Source of the DNA: Planctomycetota bacterium
GTDB lineage: Bacteria > Planctomycetota > Phycisphaerae > UBA1845
NCBI GenBank assembly: GCA_022561255.1
Contig: JADFRO010000001.1
Coordinates: forward strand, 1-30,533
DNA: 30,533 nucleotides
Direction: 5' to 3'
This document shows positions 7,650 to 16,261 of this stretch, piece after piece; positions within the stretch are counted from its first letter, which is position 1; every line of letters begins with the position of its first letter. The position numbers were made by a program, and so were the translations under genes. Below the pieces are notes generated by a model, which was not told the origin of the DNA, did not search any database, and saw nothing but the letters and a program-made list of their open reading frames with translations.

Positions 7650-8891
7650 GTGATTGAGGGCCGATTGATTGTCTGTGTCGCGAGCAGTTGGGACTACGAT
7701 CCCACGAGCAAGCACCAGATCATGCGGATCCTCTCCGAGCGTAACGACGTTGTGTGGGTCAACTACCACGGTTCGCGTCGACCGGACATCACCCGGGCAG
7801 ATCTTCGATCGGCGTGGTCTGCCGTTCGACGAATCTCCAAAGGCGTACGTCGCGTCACGTCGTCCATGATTCAAGTAACCCCCCTCGTGATTCCCGGCGC
7901 GGCGCGCCCGTTGATGCAGAAGCTTCATCGGCGGATGCTGGTCGCACAGATTCGGCGTGCGATTCGCTCGATCGATCCGGATCGCAAAAAACCGTTGCAA
8001 GTGTGGTCGTTTGCGCCGGACGTTCCCTACCTTCAAGGAGCGTTCAACGAAGAGTGCTTCATTTACTACTGCGTCGACGACTACACGCAGTTCGAGGGAT
8101 TCGACGCCGAGCGGATTCGGTCGGCCGAAAACGAAACCATCGAGCGGGCGGACGTCGTTGTGACGACGTCGGATCAACTCCTCGCAACACGCAGCGTGAG
8201 GCGACCGGACACCGTTCTGGTTCGCCACGGTGTCGATTTCGACCACTTCGCCCGGGCGTGGCGGCAGACCCTGGATCTACCCACGGACATCGCCGAGATT
8301 CCTCGACCCATCTTCGGCTATTTCGGTTTGATTCACCATTGGGTCGATCAGGACTTGCTCTCCAAGGTCGCACGGGCGAGGCCTTACTATTCTTTCGTGA
8401 TCATCGGTGATTGTCAGGTGGATGTGTCCACCCTGCGTCGAATCCCCAATGTCATGCTTCTCGGGCGACGTGATTACGAACATCTTCCCGCGTACTGCGC
8501 GGCCTTCGACGCCGGTCTACTGCTTTTCAACCGAACGGAGATGACGAAAAGCGTCAACCCCATCAAGATGTATGAATATCTCGCCGCCGGTCTGCCGGTG
8601 ATCTCCACATCGATCCCAGAGGCGCTGCGCTACCTGGGTCCGATCCGCTTCGCCGATACGCCGGACGAGTTCGCCTGCGCTTGCGACGACGTCCTGGCGG
8701 ATTTCTCCGATCGGCGGCGCGAGACGATCAGCCGGACGGTTCAGAGCGAAACCTGGCGATCGCGCGTCGACGCGTTGTCGGAAATCGTGATGGGCCACGT
8801 GAACGGATCGCCGCGCACGCTGCCGCGGACCGGTGTAGAAAGATCCTCTTCCACCGGTCCCATCGCACTACCCGCAACCGCGATCGGATAG
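7650..8891 (+). CDS. GT4-like family glycosyltransferase
   Basis: This 413-aa protein looks like a GT-B fold glycosyltransferase that adds a sugar to the exopolysaccharide or its lipid-linked precursor. The N-terminal half holds a Rossmann-like start (RLIVCVASSWDYDPTSKHQ) and FIYYCVDDYTQFEG. The C-terminal half holds VRHGVDFDHF, FGYFGLIHHWVDQDLL, and the E-x7-E-type donor-binding motif in KMYEYLAAGLPVISTSIPE. The start is a GTG at 7650, 87 bases after the kinase gene. No ATG lies between it and the conserved N-terminal strand, so GTG is the best choice. The last ~40 residues are low-complexity and probably disordered. The donor and acceptor sugars cannot be deduced. Confidence 0.87.
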   Translation: MIEGRLIVCVASSWDYDPTSKHQIMRILSERNDVVWVNYHGSRRPDITRADLRSAWSAVRRISKGVRRVTSSMIQVTPLVIPGAARPLMQKLHRRMLVAQIRRAIRSIDPDRKKPLQVWSFAPDVPYLQGAFNEECFIYYCVDDYTQFEGFDAERIRSAENETIERADVVVTTSDQLLATRSVRRPDTVLVRHGVDFDHFARAWRQTLDLPTDIAEIPRPIFGYFGLIHHWVDQDLLSKVARARPYYSFVIIGDCQVDVSTLRRIPNVMLLGRRDYEHLPAYCAAFDAGLLLFNRTEMTKSVNPIKMYEYLAAGLPVISTSIPEALRYLGPIRFADTPDEFACACDDVLADFSDRRRETISRTVQSETWRSRVDALSEIVMGHVNGSPRTLPRTGVERSSSTGPIALPATAIG

Positions 8892-9181
8892 CCCTGTTCA
8901 CTCCACACACCTACGTTATCGAGTCCAACCTACGCGGGTTTGCTGTTTTCATGGCCGGACACGAGCATGCCCCGTTTCTGTGTGCTGAGCCGAAGGCTTC
9001 AGCCCGCGCGGTTTCCTAACGTTCGATGCCACTCGAAGGTCGACGAACCCAGCATTCGACTACGAGAAAGACTCCGACCGGTCCAACTCGATCACATCGG
9101 CCTTCGCCTTGACTTAGCCGCACCGGAGTCTAGCATTCATGGACGAAGTATATCGATAGGTGCGACACGAGTGTTGCGATC

Positions 9182-9823
9182 ATGTTTACCGGAATCGTCG
9201 AATCGACAGGTACTATTAATCGCACGACCAAGGTGCCGGGCGGGCGGCGATTGCGCGTTGAAGTCGGGGTGGTGGCGAGCGAATGCAAGCACGGCGACAG
9301 CATCTGCGTCAGCGGCGTATGTCTCACCGTAACGACGATTGACAACGGGGCAATCGAGTTTGATGTCGTCACGGAGACGCTCGACAAAACGACGCTCGGC
9401 GAAAAGCGCGTCGGCGATTGTGTGAACATCGAGCGATCCCTGCGTGTCGGTGACCGACTGGATGGCCACTTCGTTCAGGGTCACATCGACGGCGTCGCTA
9501 CGGTCGAGGCGGTCGAGCGTACCACCGTCGAGCACGTCGTCCGGTTCGCCTGCGATCATGAGATGTCCCGGTTTGTCATTACAAAGGGTTCCATTGCGAT
9601 CGACGGCGTGTCGTTAACGATCGCTGAGGTTCGTGATGCTTCGTTTTCCATTGCACTGATCCCCACGACGCTTGAGCGAACGACGCTGGGACAGCTCCAT
9701 CGGGGCGACTCCGTGAACGTCGAGACGGACATCATCGTCCGAACCATCGTTCATCGTCTCACCGACGTCACCGGCGAGGGCGGATTGACGCTGGAGGCCT
9801 TACAGAAGGCGGGGTTCGCGTGA
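9182..9823 (+). CDS. ribE: Riboflavin synthase, alpha chain
   Basis: The enzyme dismutates two molecules of 6,7-dimethyl-8-ribityllumazine to riboflavin in the last step of the pathway, in the cytoplasm, as a homotrimer. The 213-aa sequence starts with the hallmark MFTGIVESTG and consists of two homologous beta-barrel halves (about 1-97 and 98-190). The first has the CVSGVCLTV-type strand and the second FVQGHIDGVATV followed by KGSIAIDGVSLTI. Length and both halves match the family. The stop overlaps the ATG of pdxA in a TGATG junction, which points to translational coupling. No FMN riboswitch consensus was seen in the 290 bases upstream, which contain no gene. Other rib genes are not in this window. 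Confidence 0.96.
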   Translation: MFTGIVESTGTINRTTKVPGGRRLRVEVGVVASECKHGDSICVSGVCLTVTTIDNGAIEFDVVTETLDKTTLGEKRVGDCVNIERSLRVGDRLDGHFVQGHIDGVATVEAVERTTVEHVVRFACDHEMSRFVITKGSIAIDGVSLTIAEVRDASFSIALIPTTLERTTLGQLHRGDSVNVETDIIVRTIVHRLTDVTGEGGLTLEALQKAGFA

Positions 9824-10890
9824 TGGCCGAGTGGACCGCTTCAAGCGTTGCGGGTGACAAGCCCCTGATCGGTATCAGCATGGGCGATCCGTGCGGCATC
9901 GGTGCGGAAGTCATCGTCAAGGCACTCGCCGACTCAGAGCTACGCTCACTGGCGCGGTTCGTGGTGTTCGGTTTTGAGGACGTGCTCGCCGCCGCGGCGG
10001 ATGCGGCGGGCATACGGCCGTTTTGGTTCCGCATCGCCAGGAACGACCCGCGCCGAATCGACAGCGGCGTAGTGGTCGTCGATTTCGCAGAGCACACGGC
10101 TGGATTCTGGATCAACGCTCGGCCCACCGCTGAGGGGGGAAGCGCATCGCTCGCGTTTCTAGACGAAGCCATTGCGGCAGCGCGCAGCGGCGGGATCGAT
10201 GCGATCGTAACCGGTCCGATTCACAAGGTAAGCTGGAAGCTCGCCGGCTGCCGCTTTCCCGGTCACACGGAGAAGATCGCCGACGCGCTCAACTGCAAAC
10301 GGTTTACGATGACCTTCGTCGGCGGCGGTTTGCGCGTCGCTCTGGTGACGGCGCACGTAGGCCTCCTGGAAATACGCAATCTGCTGTCCATCGGAGCCGT
10401 CTTTCGATCTATCGAACAGCTTCACGACGCATTGGTGAATTGGTTCGACATCGAGCACCCGCGCATTGCCGCCCTCGGCCTCAATCCGCACGCTGGTGAA
10501 GACGGTCGATTCGGCGACGAGGAAAATCGCGTCATAGAGCCGGCCATGCAGATGGCACGAAACCACGGCATCGACGTAACCGGTCCGTTTCCTGCAGACA
10601 CATTCTTTACGCCGAAGCGACGATCCCGCTACGACGGCGTCGTCGCGATGTACCACGATCAGGGACTGATCCCCGTCAAGATGCTCGCCTTCGATACCGC
10701 CGTAAACCTAACGCTCGGTCTGCCCATCATTCGCACCAGCGTCGACCACGGGACCGCGTTCGACATCGCCGGTACAAATCAAGCCGATCCCGGAAGCATG
10801 ACCGAAGCGATCCGCCTGGCCTGCCGGTTGGCATCGAGACCCCACGGCAAGATGCGCACTTCGACACCGGTTGGTGTCGAGGAAGCGTGA
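9823..10890 (+). CDS. pdxA: 4-hydroxythreonine-4-phosphate dehydrogenase
   Basis: PdxA oxidises 4-phosphohydroxy-L-threonine with NAD in the DXP-independent branch of vitamin B6 synthesis, giving an aminoketone that PdxJ condenses to pyridoxine phosphate. The family motifs are all present in order: PLIGISMGDPCGIGAEV at the N-terminus, GPIHKVSWKLAG and FPGHTEKIAD, GLNPHAGEDGRFGDEE, GPFPADTFF, YHDQGLIPVKM, and IIRTSVDHGTAFDIAG. These include the three metal-binding histidines expected in the GHTE, NPHAGE and YHDQG motifs. I chose the ATG at 9823 inside the TGATG overlap with ribE; a GTG directly before it (9820) would add one residue. At 355 aa it is slightly longer than the ~330-aa bacterial norm. 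It is convergent with aceE across 52 bases. Confidence 0.95.
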   Translation: MAEWTASSVAGDKPLIGISMGDPCGIGAEVIVKALADSELRSLARFVVFGFEDVLAAAADAAGIRPFWFRIARNDPRRIDSGVVVVDFAEHTAGFWINARPTAEGGSASLAFLDEAIAAARSGGIDAIVTGPIHKVSWKLAGCRFPGHTEKIADALNCKRFTMTFVGGGLRVALVTAHVGLLEIRNLLSIGAVFRSIEQLHDALVNWFDIEHPRIAALGLNPHAGEDGRFGDEENRVIEPAMQMARNHGIDVTGPFPADTFFTPKRRSRYDGVVAMYHDQGLIPVKMLAFDTAVNLTLGLPIIRTSVDHGTAFDIAGTNQADPGSMTEAIRLACRLASRPHGKMRTSTPVGVEEA

Positions 10891-10942
10891 TGAGGCGCAG
10901 GCGCGCACGCCGTGTGGCGCGGAACCGAACAGCAGTCTTGCT

Positions 10943-13663
10943 TTAACACTCCTGGAGCGTATCGGATGTGGGTGGTGCGGTTGGGTCGGCTTTGTCCGGG
11001 TTGATCCCCAGCGTCTCGACAGCGGTTGCAAGTTTGGCCGCGTCGAACTGCCCAATCTTGGCCAACTCGCTCAGCGCGGCCAGTGTGGTGTAACGCGCGT
11101 CGACTTCGAAATAGTCGCGCAGCTCCGCGCGTGCATCGCTTCGTCCAAATCCGTCCGTCCCCAACGGGTGGAATCCAGCCGGCACCCATCGTGCGATCTG
11201 ATCGGGCACAGCTTTCATGTAGTCGCCCGTAGCGACGATGGGATAGGGTTCCTCGGCGAGTAGGCTTGTGACGTAGGGGACGCGCGGCGTTTGGCCGGGA
11301 TGCAGAAGATTCCACCGCTCGCAGGCCAGCGCTTCTCGGCGGAGCAGAGTGTAGCTCGTTGCGCTCCAGACATCGGCAGCGACACCGAATTTCTCGTCGA
11401 GAAGCTGCTGTGCCCCCAGAGCACTGCGAAGAATCGACCCGCTACCAAACAAATGCACGCGTGGTTTGTTCCCCGGATGCTCCGCCGGGCGGAACTTGTA
11501 CAAACCCTTCAAAATCCCTTCCTCGACACCGTCGGGCATCGGCGGATGGACGTACGGCTCGTTCTGAACGGTAATGTAGTAAAAAACGGGCTCGCGCTCG
11601 TAATACATTCGTCGGATGCCGTCCCGGACGATGGTTGCAATCTCGTACGCGAACGCCGGGTCGTAGGGCATGATGTTGGGAAACGTACTCGCCAGGACGT
11701 GACTGTGCCCATCCTGGTGCTGCAACCCTTCGCCGGCGAGCGTGGTACGACCGGCCGTGCATCCGATGAGAAAACCGCGGCAGCGCGCGTCAGCGCACGC
11801 CCAAGCTGAGTCACCGATTCGCTGGAAGCCGAACATCGAGTAGAACAGGAAGAACGGAATCGTATTGATCCCGTGTGTGACGTTGGCGGTTCCCGCCGCC
11901 GCGAACGACGCCATCGCTCCCGCCTCAGTAATGCCCTCTTCGATAATCTGTCCGTCTTTGCTTTCGCGGTAGTAGAGTAGCAAGTGCGAATCGACCGGTT
12001 CGTAGCGCTGTCCGGCATGCGCGTAGATGCCGTACTTTCGGAACAGCGCGTCCATACCAAACGTTCGCGCCTCGTCCGGAATGATCGGAACGATCAGCTT
12101 GCCGAGCTCCTTGTCGTCCATGAGGCGTGCGAGCAGACGCACGAGCATCATCGTCGTCGCCGCCTCGCGGTCACCCGTTCCATCGAGGAACTCCGCAAAC
12201 AGTTCCGGCTTGGGCGGCTTGAGCAGCGACGCTCGGACACGGCGGCGCGGAACGAATCCGCCCAGCGCCTGGCGATGCTCCATCATGTACTGATACTCTT
12301 CGCTGCTCTCTTCCGGTCGATAGAACGGCGCGTCTTCGAGTTGATCGTCAGGGATCGGAATCTCGAAGCGGTCTCGGAACAAACGCAGCGCTTCTTCATC
12401 GAGCTTCTTTTGCTGATGCGTGACGTTTCGACCTTCAGCCGCCTCGCCCAGCCCGTACCCCTTGATGGTCCGCGCGAGAATGACCGTTGGCTGGCCTTCA
12501 TGTTCGACGGCTTCCTTAAACGCGGCGTAGATCTTCGCCGGGTCATGGCCGCCCAGTCGAAGCTTGCGAATCTGTTCATCGCTAAGGTGTGCAACGAGCT
12601 CGCCGAGCCGAGGATCAGTTCCGAAAAATTTCTCTCGGGCATATGCCCCGGACTCGACGGTATACTTCTGCCACTCGCCGTCGATCGTCTCGTTCATGCG
12701 TTCAACCAAAACGCCGTCGGTGTCCGCGGCGAGTAGCGGATCCCAGTCCTCGCCCCAGATGACCTTGATGACGTTCCAACCGGCCCCACGGAACGCGCCT
12801 TCGAGTTCCTGAATGATGTTTCCGTTGCCCCGGACCGGGCCGTCGAGACGCTGCAGGTTGCAGTTGACGACGAAGATCAGGTTGTCGAGTTGCTCGCGCG
12901 CCGCCAGTGTGATGGCACCGAGACTTTCCGGCTCGTCCATCTCACCGTCACCGAGAAACGCCCAGACGTTGGACTTCGATGTATCCTTGAGGCCGCGATC
13001 GTGCAGGTAGCGGTTGAAACGCGCTTGATAAATCGCTGTGACCGCCGCAAGACCCATCGACACCGTTGGGAACTCCCAAAAGTCCGGCATCAGCCACGGA
13101 TGCGGATACGATGACAGGCCGCCCCCGGTCGCCAGCTCGCGGCGGTAATTCTGGATCTGTTCGGCGGTTAGTCTGCCAAGAAGGTACGCGCGAGAGTAGA
13201 TGCCAGGTGCGCAGTGACCTTGAAAATAGATTTGGTCGCCGACGTCGTTTACTGTATTGCCACGGAAGAAGTGTTCGAACCCGACTTCCAGAAACGTCGC
13301 GGCCGAGGCGAAGGTCGAAATATGCCCACCGATTCCAGGGGAGCGTCGATTCGCCCGAACGACCATAGCCATCGCGTTCCAACGAACCAGGCTCTTGATC
13401 CGGCGTTCGATCGCGCGGTCGCCGGGATAGGGCGGTTGACGTTCAAGGGGGATCGTGTTGACGTACGGCGTGTTGGCGGTAAACGGTGCTACGATGTCGT
13501 TACGCTTGCCCCAGTCGATCAGATGTGCGAGGAGATCCCTCGCCCGCTGTCGCCCGGAGGTTTCGGTGACCGACTTCAGCGAGTCGATCCACTCCTGCAT
13601 TTCGATTTGGTTGACGTCCTGGTCCACAGGCATGGCGTCCAGCATATCCGGCGTTGTTGTCAT
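10943..13663 (-). CDS. aceE: Pyruvate dehydrogenase E1 component, homodimeric type
   Basis: AceE decarboxylates pyruvate with thiamine diphosphate and passes the acetyl group to the lipoyl domain of E2, linking glycolysis to the citric acid cycle. The 906-aa length is close to the ~890 of the homodimeric family. Landmarks include EMQEWIDSL at the start, GGHISTFASAATFLEVGFEHFFRG (read as two adjacent motifs) and GDQIYFQGHCAPGIYSRAYL. The ThDP motif runs from GDGEMDEPES to the NCNLQRLDGPV segment, and the C-terminal half has the transketolase-like pyrimidine-binding and C domains (RIGDSAWACADARCRGFLIG, then GTDGFGRSDARAELRDYFEVD). No E2 or E3 gene is in the window. The start at 13661-13663 is the first good ATG before the conserved N-terminus; the ribosome-binding site is weak. 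Confidence 0.96.
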   Translation of the reverse strand: MTTTPDMLDAMPVDQDVNQIEMQEWIDSLKSVTETSGRQRARDLLAHLIDWGKRNDIVAPFTANTPYVNTIPLERQPPYPGDRAIERRIKSLVRWNAMAMVVRANRRSPGIGGHISTFASAATFLEVGFEHFFRGNTVNDVGDQIYFQGHCAPGIYSRAYLLGRLTAEQIQNYRRELATGGGLSSYPHPWLMPDFWEFPTVSMGLAAVTAIYQARFNRYLHDRGLKDTSKSNVWAFLGDGEMDEPESLGAITLAAREQLDNLIFVVNCNLQRLDGPVRGNGNIIQELEGAFRGAGWNVIKVIWGEDWDPLLAADTDGVLVERMNETIDGEWQKYTVESGAYAREKFFGTDPRLGELVAHLSDEQIRKLRLGGHDPAKIYAAFKEAVEHEGQPTVILARTIKGYGLGEAAEGRNVTHQQKKLDEEALRLFRDRFEIPIPDDQLEDAPFYRPEESSEEYQYMMEHRQALGGFVPRRRVRASLLKPPKPELFAEFLDGTGDREAATTMMLVRLLARLMDDKELGKLIVPIIPDEARTFGMDALFRKYGIYAHAGQRYEPVDSHLLLYYRESKDGQIIEEGITEAGAMASFAAAGTANVTHGINTIPFFLFYSMFGFQRIGDSAWACADARCRGFLIGCTAGRTTLAGEGLQHQDGHSHVLASTFPNIMPYDPAFAYEIATIVRDGIRRMYYEREPVFYYITVQNEPYVHPPMPDGVEEGILKGLYKFRPAEHPGNKPRVHLFGSGSILRSALGAQQLLDEKFGVAADVWSATSYTLLRREALACERWNLLHPGQTPRVPYVTSLLAEEPYPIVATGDYMKAVPDQIARWVPAGFHPLGTDGFGRSDARAELRDYFEVDARYTTLAALSELAKIGQFDAAKLATAVETLGINPDKADPTAPPTSDTLQEC

Positions 13664-14260
13664 TGGCTACCCAAGTGCTGTACGCGATGAGTCGGCGCTC
13701 TTGCACTCTGTTTCGCGCTTATTCCTCAGCGGGTGACGACCGGACCCGATGGGTCCAACGCTCGTGATGTGTCCGCACGCTATCGGCTCGTCAACGATTC
13801 CTCTGCCCCGCGCGCACAATCCACTGATGTATCGGCCTGTCGGCCGCATCGGCATGATTAACTCTTGCGCTGCTGGGTCTGCGCTTCCCAGCCCTGTCCA
13901 TTAGCGGGCGTTGGACGGCGCGTTTGTTTTGAGTGGCGAACGTACGCGGCGTATCTTAGAGTTGTGTTGTCGGAGGTTGGTCAGCGTGCCGGAGACATTG
14001 CACGGTTAACGCTGCACCTCCGTCGTCAAGACCATCGACACGCCGCACGATCCGATAACATCCGTCGTCCATCCCGCAGGTGACGGCGACCACGGGAGAC
14101 TGACTTGCTTTCCGGTGGGGGAAGGAAAGCACGCCGGCCAGAAGGGGGGCCGCGCCTTCGCGCGGTTGCTCGCCTGGCCGGTGCAGTATTTCTGCCTCTA
14201 CACATCGCGGACTCGGTTCCCAATCCGTCACGTCGAGTTCTTTGGAATCGGCGGTAGGCT
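13664..14260. other. Non-coding stretch between aceE and the ferredoxin gene
   Basis: These ~600 bases lie upstream of aceE and downstream of the ferredoxin gene, both on the minus strand. Short ORFs here (for example 13667-13855 minus and 13865-14083 plus) show no protein-like composition and no ribosome-binding site, so I do not call them. The promoter and leader of aceE must lie in the left part, but I cannot single out -35 and -10 boxes with confidence. The right part carries two adjacent strong inverted repeats (14107-14181), listed separately. I see no tRNA and no match to the conserved cores of RNase P, SRP or tmRNA. Confidence 0.6.
14107..14181. other. Pair of adjacent inverted repeats, possible structured RNA or transcript end
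   Basis: Hairpin 1 pairs GCTTTCC (14107-14113) with GGAAAGC (14124-14130), a perfect 7-bp stem with a 10-base loop. Hairpin 2 has an outer stem CCGGCCAG (14134-14141) with CTGGCCGG (14174-14181), a perfect 8-bp match, enclosing an inner stem CCGCGC/GCGCGG (14150-14155 with 14160-14165) around the tetraloop CTTC. This gives a long two-tier hairpin next to a short one. It lies about 80 bases after the ferredoxin stop. There is no clean T-tract on either strand, so it is not a textbook intrinsic terminator. It could be a 3' stabiliser, a Rho-linked end or part of a small RNA. Confidence 0.5.
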
Positions 14261-14539
14261 TTATTCGGATAGCATCGACGCCAGCGCGGGCTCCATCAAC
14301 ACCTGATCCGTTGGGACCATTGTGATGACGTGCCACGGGCAGACTTGGGCGCAGAGCTTGCAGCCGATGCAGACCGGAAGATCGATCGTACAGATGCCCA
14401 TCGCGTAGCCGGGGTGTTGGGGGTCGGAGACCTTGTCGATGCAGTCCACTGGACAGACCGAAACGCACGCATCGCAGCCTGTACACAGATCCTCGTCGAG
14501 AATCGCAAGTTGTTTGGGAAGCTTCTTCTTTTTTGCCAT
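14261..14539 (-). CDS. 2[4Fe-4S] ferredoxin-like protein
   Basis: This 92-aa protein carries two cysteine clusters of the bacterial ferredoxin type: CTGCDACVSVCPVDC in the first half and CIGCKLCAQVCPW in the second. Together they can ligate two [4Fe-4S] clusters. A short basic N-terminus (MAKKKKLPKQL) and a hydrophobic C-terminal tail flank them. The spacer between the clusters contains PQHPGYAMGICTIDLP, somewhat longer than in clostridial ferredoxins and reminiscent of ferredoxin modules in larger redox enzymes. It acts as a soluble electron carrier in the cytoplasm, but the partner is not evident. It starts 14 bases after the isochorismatase-fold gene on the same strand, so the two are probably cotranscribed. 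Confidence 0.9.
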   Translation of the reverse strand: MAKKKKLPKQLAILDEDLCTGCDACVSVCPVDCIDKVSDPQHPGYAMGICTIDLPVCIGCKLCAQVCPWHVITMVPTDQVLMEPALASMLSE

Positions 14540-14553
14540 CGCCGCCTGTGAGG

Positions 14554-15432
14554 CTACCGTCCGTCAGGATCCGAGGTTTCGTCTGAACCGGGGATCCTAC
14601 CGTTCATCGGCATACCGGGCAACGGGCCGTTACGATGGCGCGATCGTCCACTCGTGGGGGATCCGTCCGCGGCTTCTTTTTCATCGGCGGGATGACCGCT
14701 GTTCGCCCCGCCCGATGGGAGAGCTCGACCGTTACGGCCGTTGACGCGGCGATTTCCGTTTGTCGAGTCGTAACGGTGTCGGCGATCGAGTTTGCGGGAG
14801 CGGAGTTCGGCCACCGTCGAAAGCTGAGCCCCCTTCGCGACGAGTTGGCGGAGCGCCAGATCGGCGTTTGCCTTGCTCCAGTATCCGCACGCATCGACGA
14901 TGATGGTGACTTTCTTGGCTCGAGCGAGAAGGGCCATGGCGGCGGCCTTCACGGGTCCATCCATTCCAGCACCGAACAGAAGGTACTCCTCGACGCGTAG
15001 CTGCGTAAGGAGACGGTCCGCCTTGGGGTTTCCCAGGAGATCGTCACCGCGCTTGCGGAAAATCACTTGCTGATAGTGCTGAAAGAGGTCGGTCGGTACG
15101 CACGGCGTGTTATCCACCTCGACGTTGGTACGTGTGGGGAAGAGCGTGAACTCCAGTTTGCGCTGGCCGCACGACCCGTCCACGCAGTGGATTGGATACC
15201 CGCTGTCCGACAGTTCCAATGGGCGATGAGATTCCATCGACGAAACCACCGGTGCGTAGTTTCGCTTGGCCCAGGCCACCATCCGGCGAAGTGCCGAAAC
15301 AAAGCTCGGCGTGTCGTTGACCGGAAAGGCCCCGTTAGCATCGCAAAAGTCGTATTGAGTGTTAATGTCCAGAAGGACGCACTCGTAGACCCGTCCGTTT
15401 CTACGTGCGCTCATCGGCTGTACCCCCACCAT
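14554..15432 (-). CDS. Isochorismatase/nicotinamidase-fold protein, catalytic Cys not conserved
   Basis: The fold is that of nicotinamidase-like cysteine hydrolases. Numbered from the ATG at 15432, the sequence has the strand VLLDINTQYDF with the general acid/base Asp (D22), metal-site-like E67/H69 and GYPIHCVDGS (H82), and a Lys in VIFRKRGDD (about K127). At the nucleophile position, where the family has a G-x-x-x-D-x-C-V pattern, this protein has GAGMDGPVK, so Pro160 replaces the Cys. It may therefore be inactive or act differently. The last ~75 residues are a hydrophilic, disordered tail rich in Arg, Gly and Ser. The frame is open upstream to 15567; I chose 15432 (AGGGA five bases before the ATG), and the ATG at 15414 is almost as good. 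It precedes the ferredoxin gene by 14 bases. Confidence 0.8.
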   Translation of the reverse strand: MVGVQPMSARRNGRVYECVLLDINTQYDFCDANGAFPVNDTPSFVSALRRMVAWAKRNYAPVVSSMESHRPLELSDSGYPIHCVDGSCGQRKLEFTLFPTRTNVEVDNTPCVPTDLFQHYQQVIFRKRGDDLLGNPKADRLLTQLRVEEYLLFGAGMDGPVKAAAMALLARAKKVTIIVDACGYWSKANADLALRQLVAKGAQLSTVAELRSRKLDRRHRYDSTNGNRRVNGRNGRALPSGGANSGHPADEKEAADGSPTSGRSRHRNGPLPGMPMNGRIPGSDETSDPDGR

Positions 15433-16261
15433 CAGAATCCCTGAGTAACGCGTGCGCCCGAAGGGCGCGTTCCGAAACGCGCAACTCACAGTAAGCGGGG
15501 GTATTGCTTCCTTCCCGTCGCAAGCCCCTCCGACTTCATCTAGGGAGAAATGTTGCTTCGCCTCCAAGGCTAGTCTAGACCGGAATCGTCCGCAAGGCGA
15601 CTACTTCCTACAAATTATCTGGGGCGGCGTCCCAGACGAGACAGCAATTACAGTGCCAGGGTAATCCATGCCGTCCGCGGGCGACAAAGCACAACCGATT
15701 CGACGCCTCTGCGCGTCGGAACGTTTCCCTTAGGGCCGAGGGAGCTCCCGTTTGAATTTCAGCCTCGCATCCGTAGGCGTCGATAGTCGTAATGGTTATC
15801 GGACATGCGCCGAGGGGGCCTGATCCGGTTCTGTGATTTTCATGCGACGCGTGTGAGCGGCGTGGCGATGGCGGACACGTTTGTGAATCGAGCGACACTC
15901 CGCGCTTGGTCGTCGCGAGAGCCCCGGCCATGCTGTGATTTTTCGGACTACTGGGCAGAGCGCGTACGGCGCGGACAGTTCTCGTGCGGTCTGTCGCGAG
16001 TAGTGCGCGTAACTGCTGAGATGAGCGGAAAGTTTCGTATAACCGGGCCGAAACCACTCAGCCCGAGTTCACCACGGTGGCTTATGGGATGTTGGGGGAA
16101 TAGGGTGTTTCAGACGCAAGGACGCCCAACAATTAGACGATGAACCGTGAGTCCCAGGTCGCTGGGCCACGTTCTTGCAGTTTGTTGCGGTGCCGATTGG
16201 ACGGCCCGCCTGCGTACGCAGCATGGATGGTGCGATCGTGAGCACGAACGGGTTGGCCTGA
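15433..16261. other. Non-coding divergent region between the isochorismatase-fold and lipoprotein genes
   Basis: These ~830 bases separate two outward-facing genes and should contain both promoters. The ORFs at 15608-16057 (minus), 15805-16143 (plus) and 16069-16353 (minus) overlap one another, have no ribosome-binding site and show no recognisable protein features, so I leave them out. A perfect 6-bp GC-rich hairpin TCTGGG/CCCAGA lies at 15618-15636, and a weaker one (CGGGC/GCCCG) at 16044-16065. Neither has a T-tract. I found no riboswitch core or mobile element. A degraded gene cannot be excluded. Confidence 0.5.

Noticed and set aside
8892..9181. Possible FMN riboswitch upstream of riboflavin synthase
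   Set aside because: No conserved riboswitch core was found in these 290 bases.
14107..14181. Possible RNase P, SRP or cobalamin-riboswitch RNA
   Set aside because: The stems are real, but none of the conserved core sequences of these RNAs is present.
13956..14486. 176-aa minus-strand ORF overlapping the ferredoxin
   Set aside because: It overlaps the ferredoxin in another frame, and the ferredoxin frame has the cysteine motifs.
15608..16057. 149-aa minus-strand ORF in the large intergenic gap
   Set aside because: No ribosome-binding site, low-complexity Ser/Arg/Thr composition and overlap with other spurious ORFs. A decayed gene remains possible.
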